Source of the DNA: an uncultured Myxococcales bacterium
GTDB taxonomy: Bacteria > Myxococcota_A > Bradymonadia > Bradymonadales > Bradymonadaceae
DNA: 5,414 bases
Assembly: GCA_913058025.1 (NCBI GenBank)
Contig: CAJXPN010000372.1
Coordinates: 1-5,414 of the forward strand
Direction of reading: 5' to 3'
Made by a program: the position numbers and the translations under genes. The notes below the pieces were generated by a model, which saw nothing but the letters and a program-made list of their open reading frames with translations, was not told the DNA's origin and ran no database searches. Positions 5,205 to 5,414 of the stretch are shown piece after piece. Every line of letters begins with the position of its first letter. Positions within the stretch are counted from its first letter, which is position 1.

Positions 5205-5233
5205 ATTGAAGCGAAGGGCGTCTGTCACGTCAA
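5205..5233 (-). promoter_or_regulatory. Candidate promoter of the oxygenase-globin operon
   Basis: On the minus strand, TTGACG (5228-5233) and TTCAAT (5205-5210) are separated by 17 nt. The -35 matches 5 of 6 consensus bases and the -10 matches 4 of 6. Transcription would begin near 5198, giving a leader of about 70 nt that includes the inverted repeat at 5145-5166. Confidence 0.45.
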
Positions 5234-5343
5234 CCGCTTCGGTGCTTTTTTCGTTCTTGCGGGCCATCTCACATGTCGACATCGGGCGTGGCTCGGCTGA
5301 GCGTGCGCCTGTTCTTGGGGTTGGGTTCGCGGATTTGAAGAGG

Positions 5344-5376
5344 GCTGGGGGTGGAACTACCACACGGTCCCCCAGC
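5344..5376. terminator. GC-rich hairpin near the right edge
   Basis: GCTGGGGG (5344-5351) pairs with CCCCCAGC (5369-5376) around 17 nt. It sits upstream of the oxygenase promoter and may end a transcript entering from the right. No U tract and no adjoining gene are visible, so the role is uncertain. Confidence 0.35.
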
Positions 5377-5414
5377 GGCCGTTCGCTCACGCTCACTCCG
5401 CGGTCCCCTCGCAG

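Noticed and set aside
4503..5396. Long minus-strand open frame of 297 codons overlapping the oxygenase gene
   Set aside because: From 5125 leftward it is an Arg/Gly-rich shadow of the oxygenase in another frame. The part upstream (an ATG at 5267, MARKNEK...) has roughly even third-position composition and no own stop before the oxygenase, and contains the promoter, palindrome and ribosome binding site assigned above.
1..5414. CRISPR array, riboswitch or insertion sequence
   Set aside because: No regularly spaced repeat-spacer structure, no recognisable aptamer and no transposase or terminal inverted repeats were seen.

Overview
This is a GC-rich bacterial window. Genuine genes have mostly G or C at third codon positions. 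It carries a type II lipoprotein, an unusual multidomain redox globin and a 2-oxoglutarate oxygenase. The base composition and the mix of lineage-restricted small genes suggest a myxobacterium-like or other delta-type proteobacterium. That placement is an impression, because no phylogenetic marker is present.

Left part (1-2204). A 55-nt segment at the left edge is repeated exactly at 2150-2204, where it is the last base of a tRNA-Leu acceptor stem, the discriminator base and the following perfect 17-bp hairpin. Between the copies, on the minus strand, lie a DUF4397-type lipoprotein gene (83-874), about 680 nt with no convincing gene, and a small YiaA/YiaB-type inner-membrane protein gene (1557-1868). 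On the plus strand there is a good sigma70-type promoter and a tRNA-Leu gene (2068-2151) whose anticodon reads AAG, which is uncommon in bacteria.

Middle (2205-2900). A 78-residue cytoplasmic protein of unknown function (2334-2570, plus) has an excellent ribosome binding site and a structured leader. It converges on a short possible minus-strand gene (2653-2871).

Right part (2919-5140, minus strand). This looks like an operon. A compact Fe(II)/2-oxoglutarate dioxygenase of the prolyl-4-hydroxylase type (4574-5125) is followed after 84 nt by a multidomain gene (2919-4489). Read with one 2-nt correction, the second gene encodes a 522-residue protein: plant-type [2Fe-2S] ferredoxin, FAD domain, NAD(P)H domain, truncated hemoglobin, four-cysteine zinc ribbon. 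As given, the gene is broken by an extra GC dinucleotide inside a short GC run at 4086-4094. The break falls exactly at the FAD-binding RSYS motif, so the window shows two overlapping out-of-frame pieces. The intact protein would work like a flavohemoglobin with a different domain order and an extra iron-sulfur relay. This domain arrangement is the most interesting item in the window. A shared role in oxygen, NO or redox chemistry with the upstream oxygenase is inference.

Only sequence-level features are reported. Family assignments rest on recognised motifs, not on database searches.
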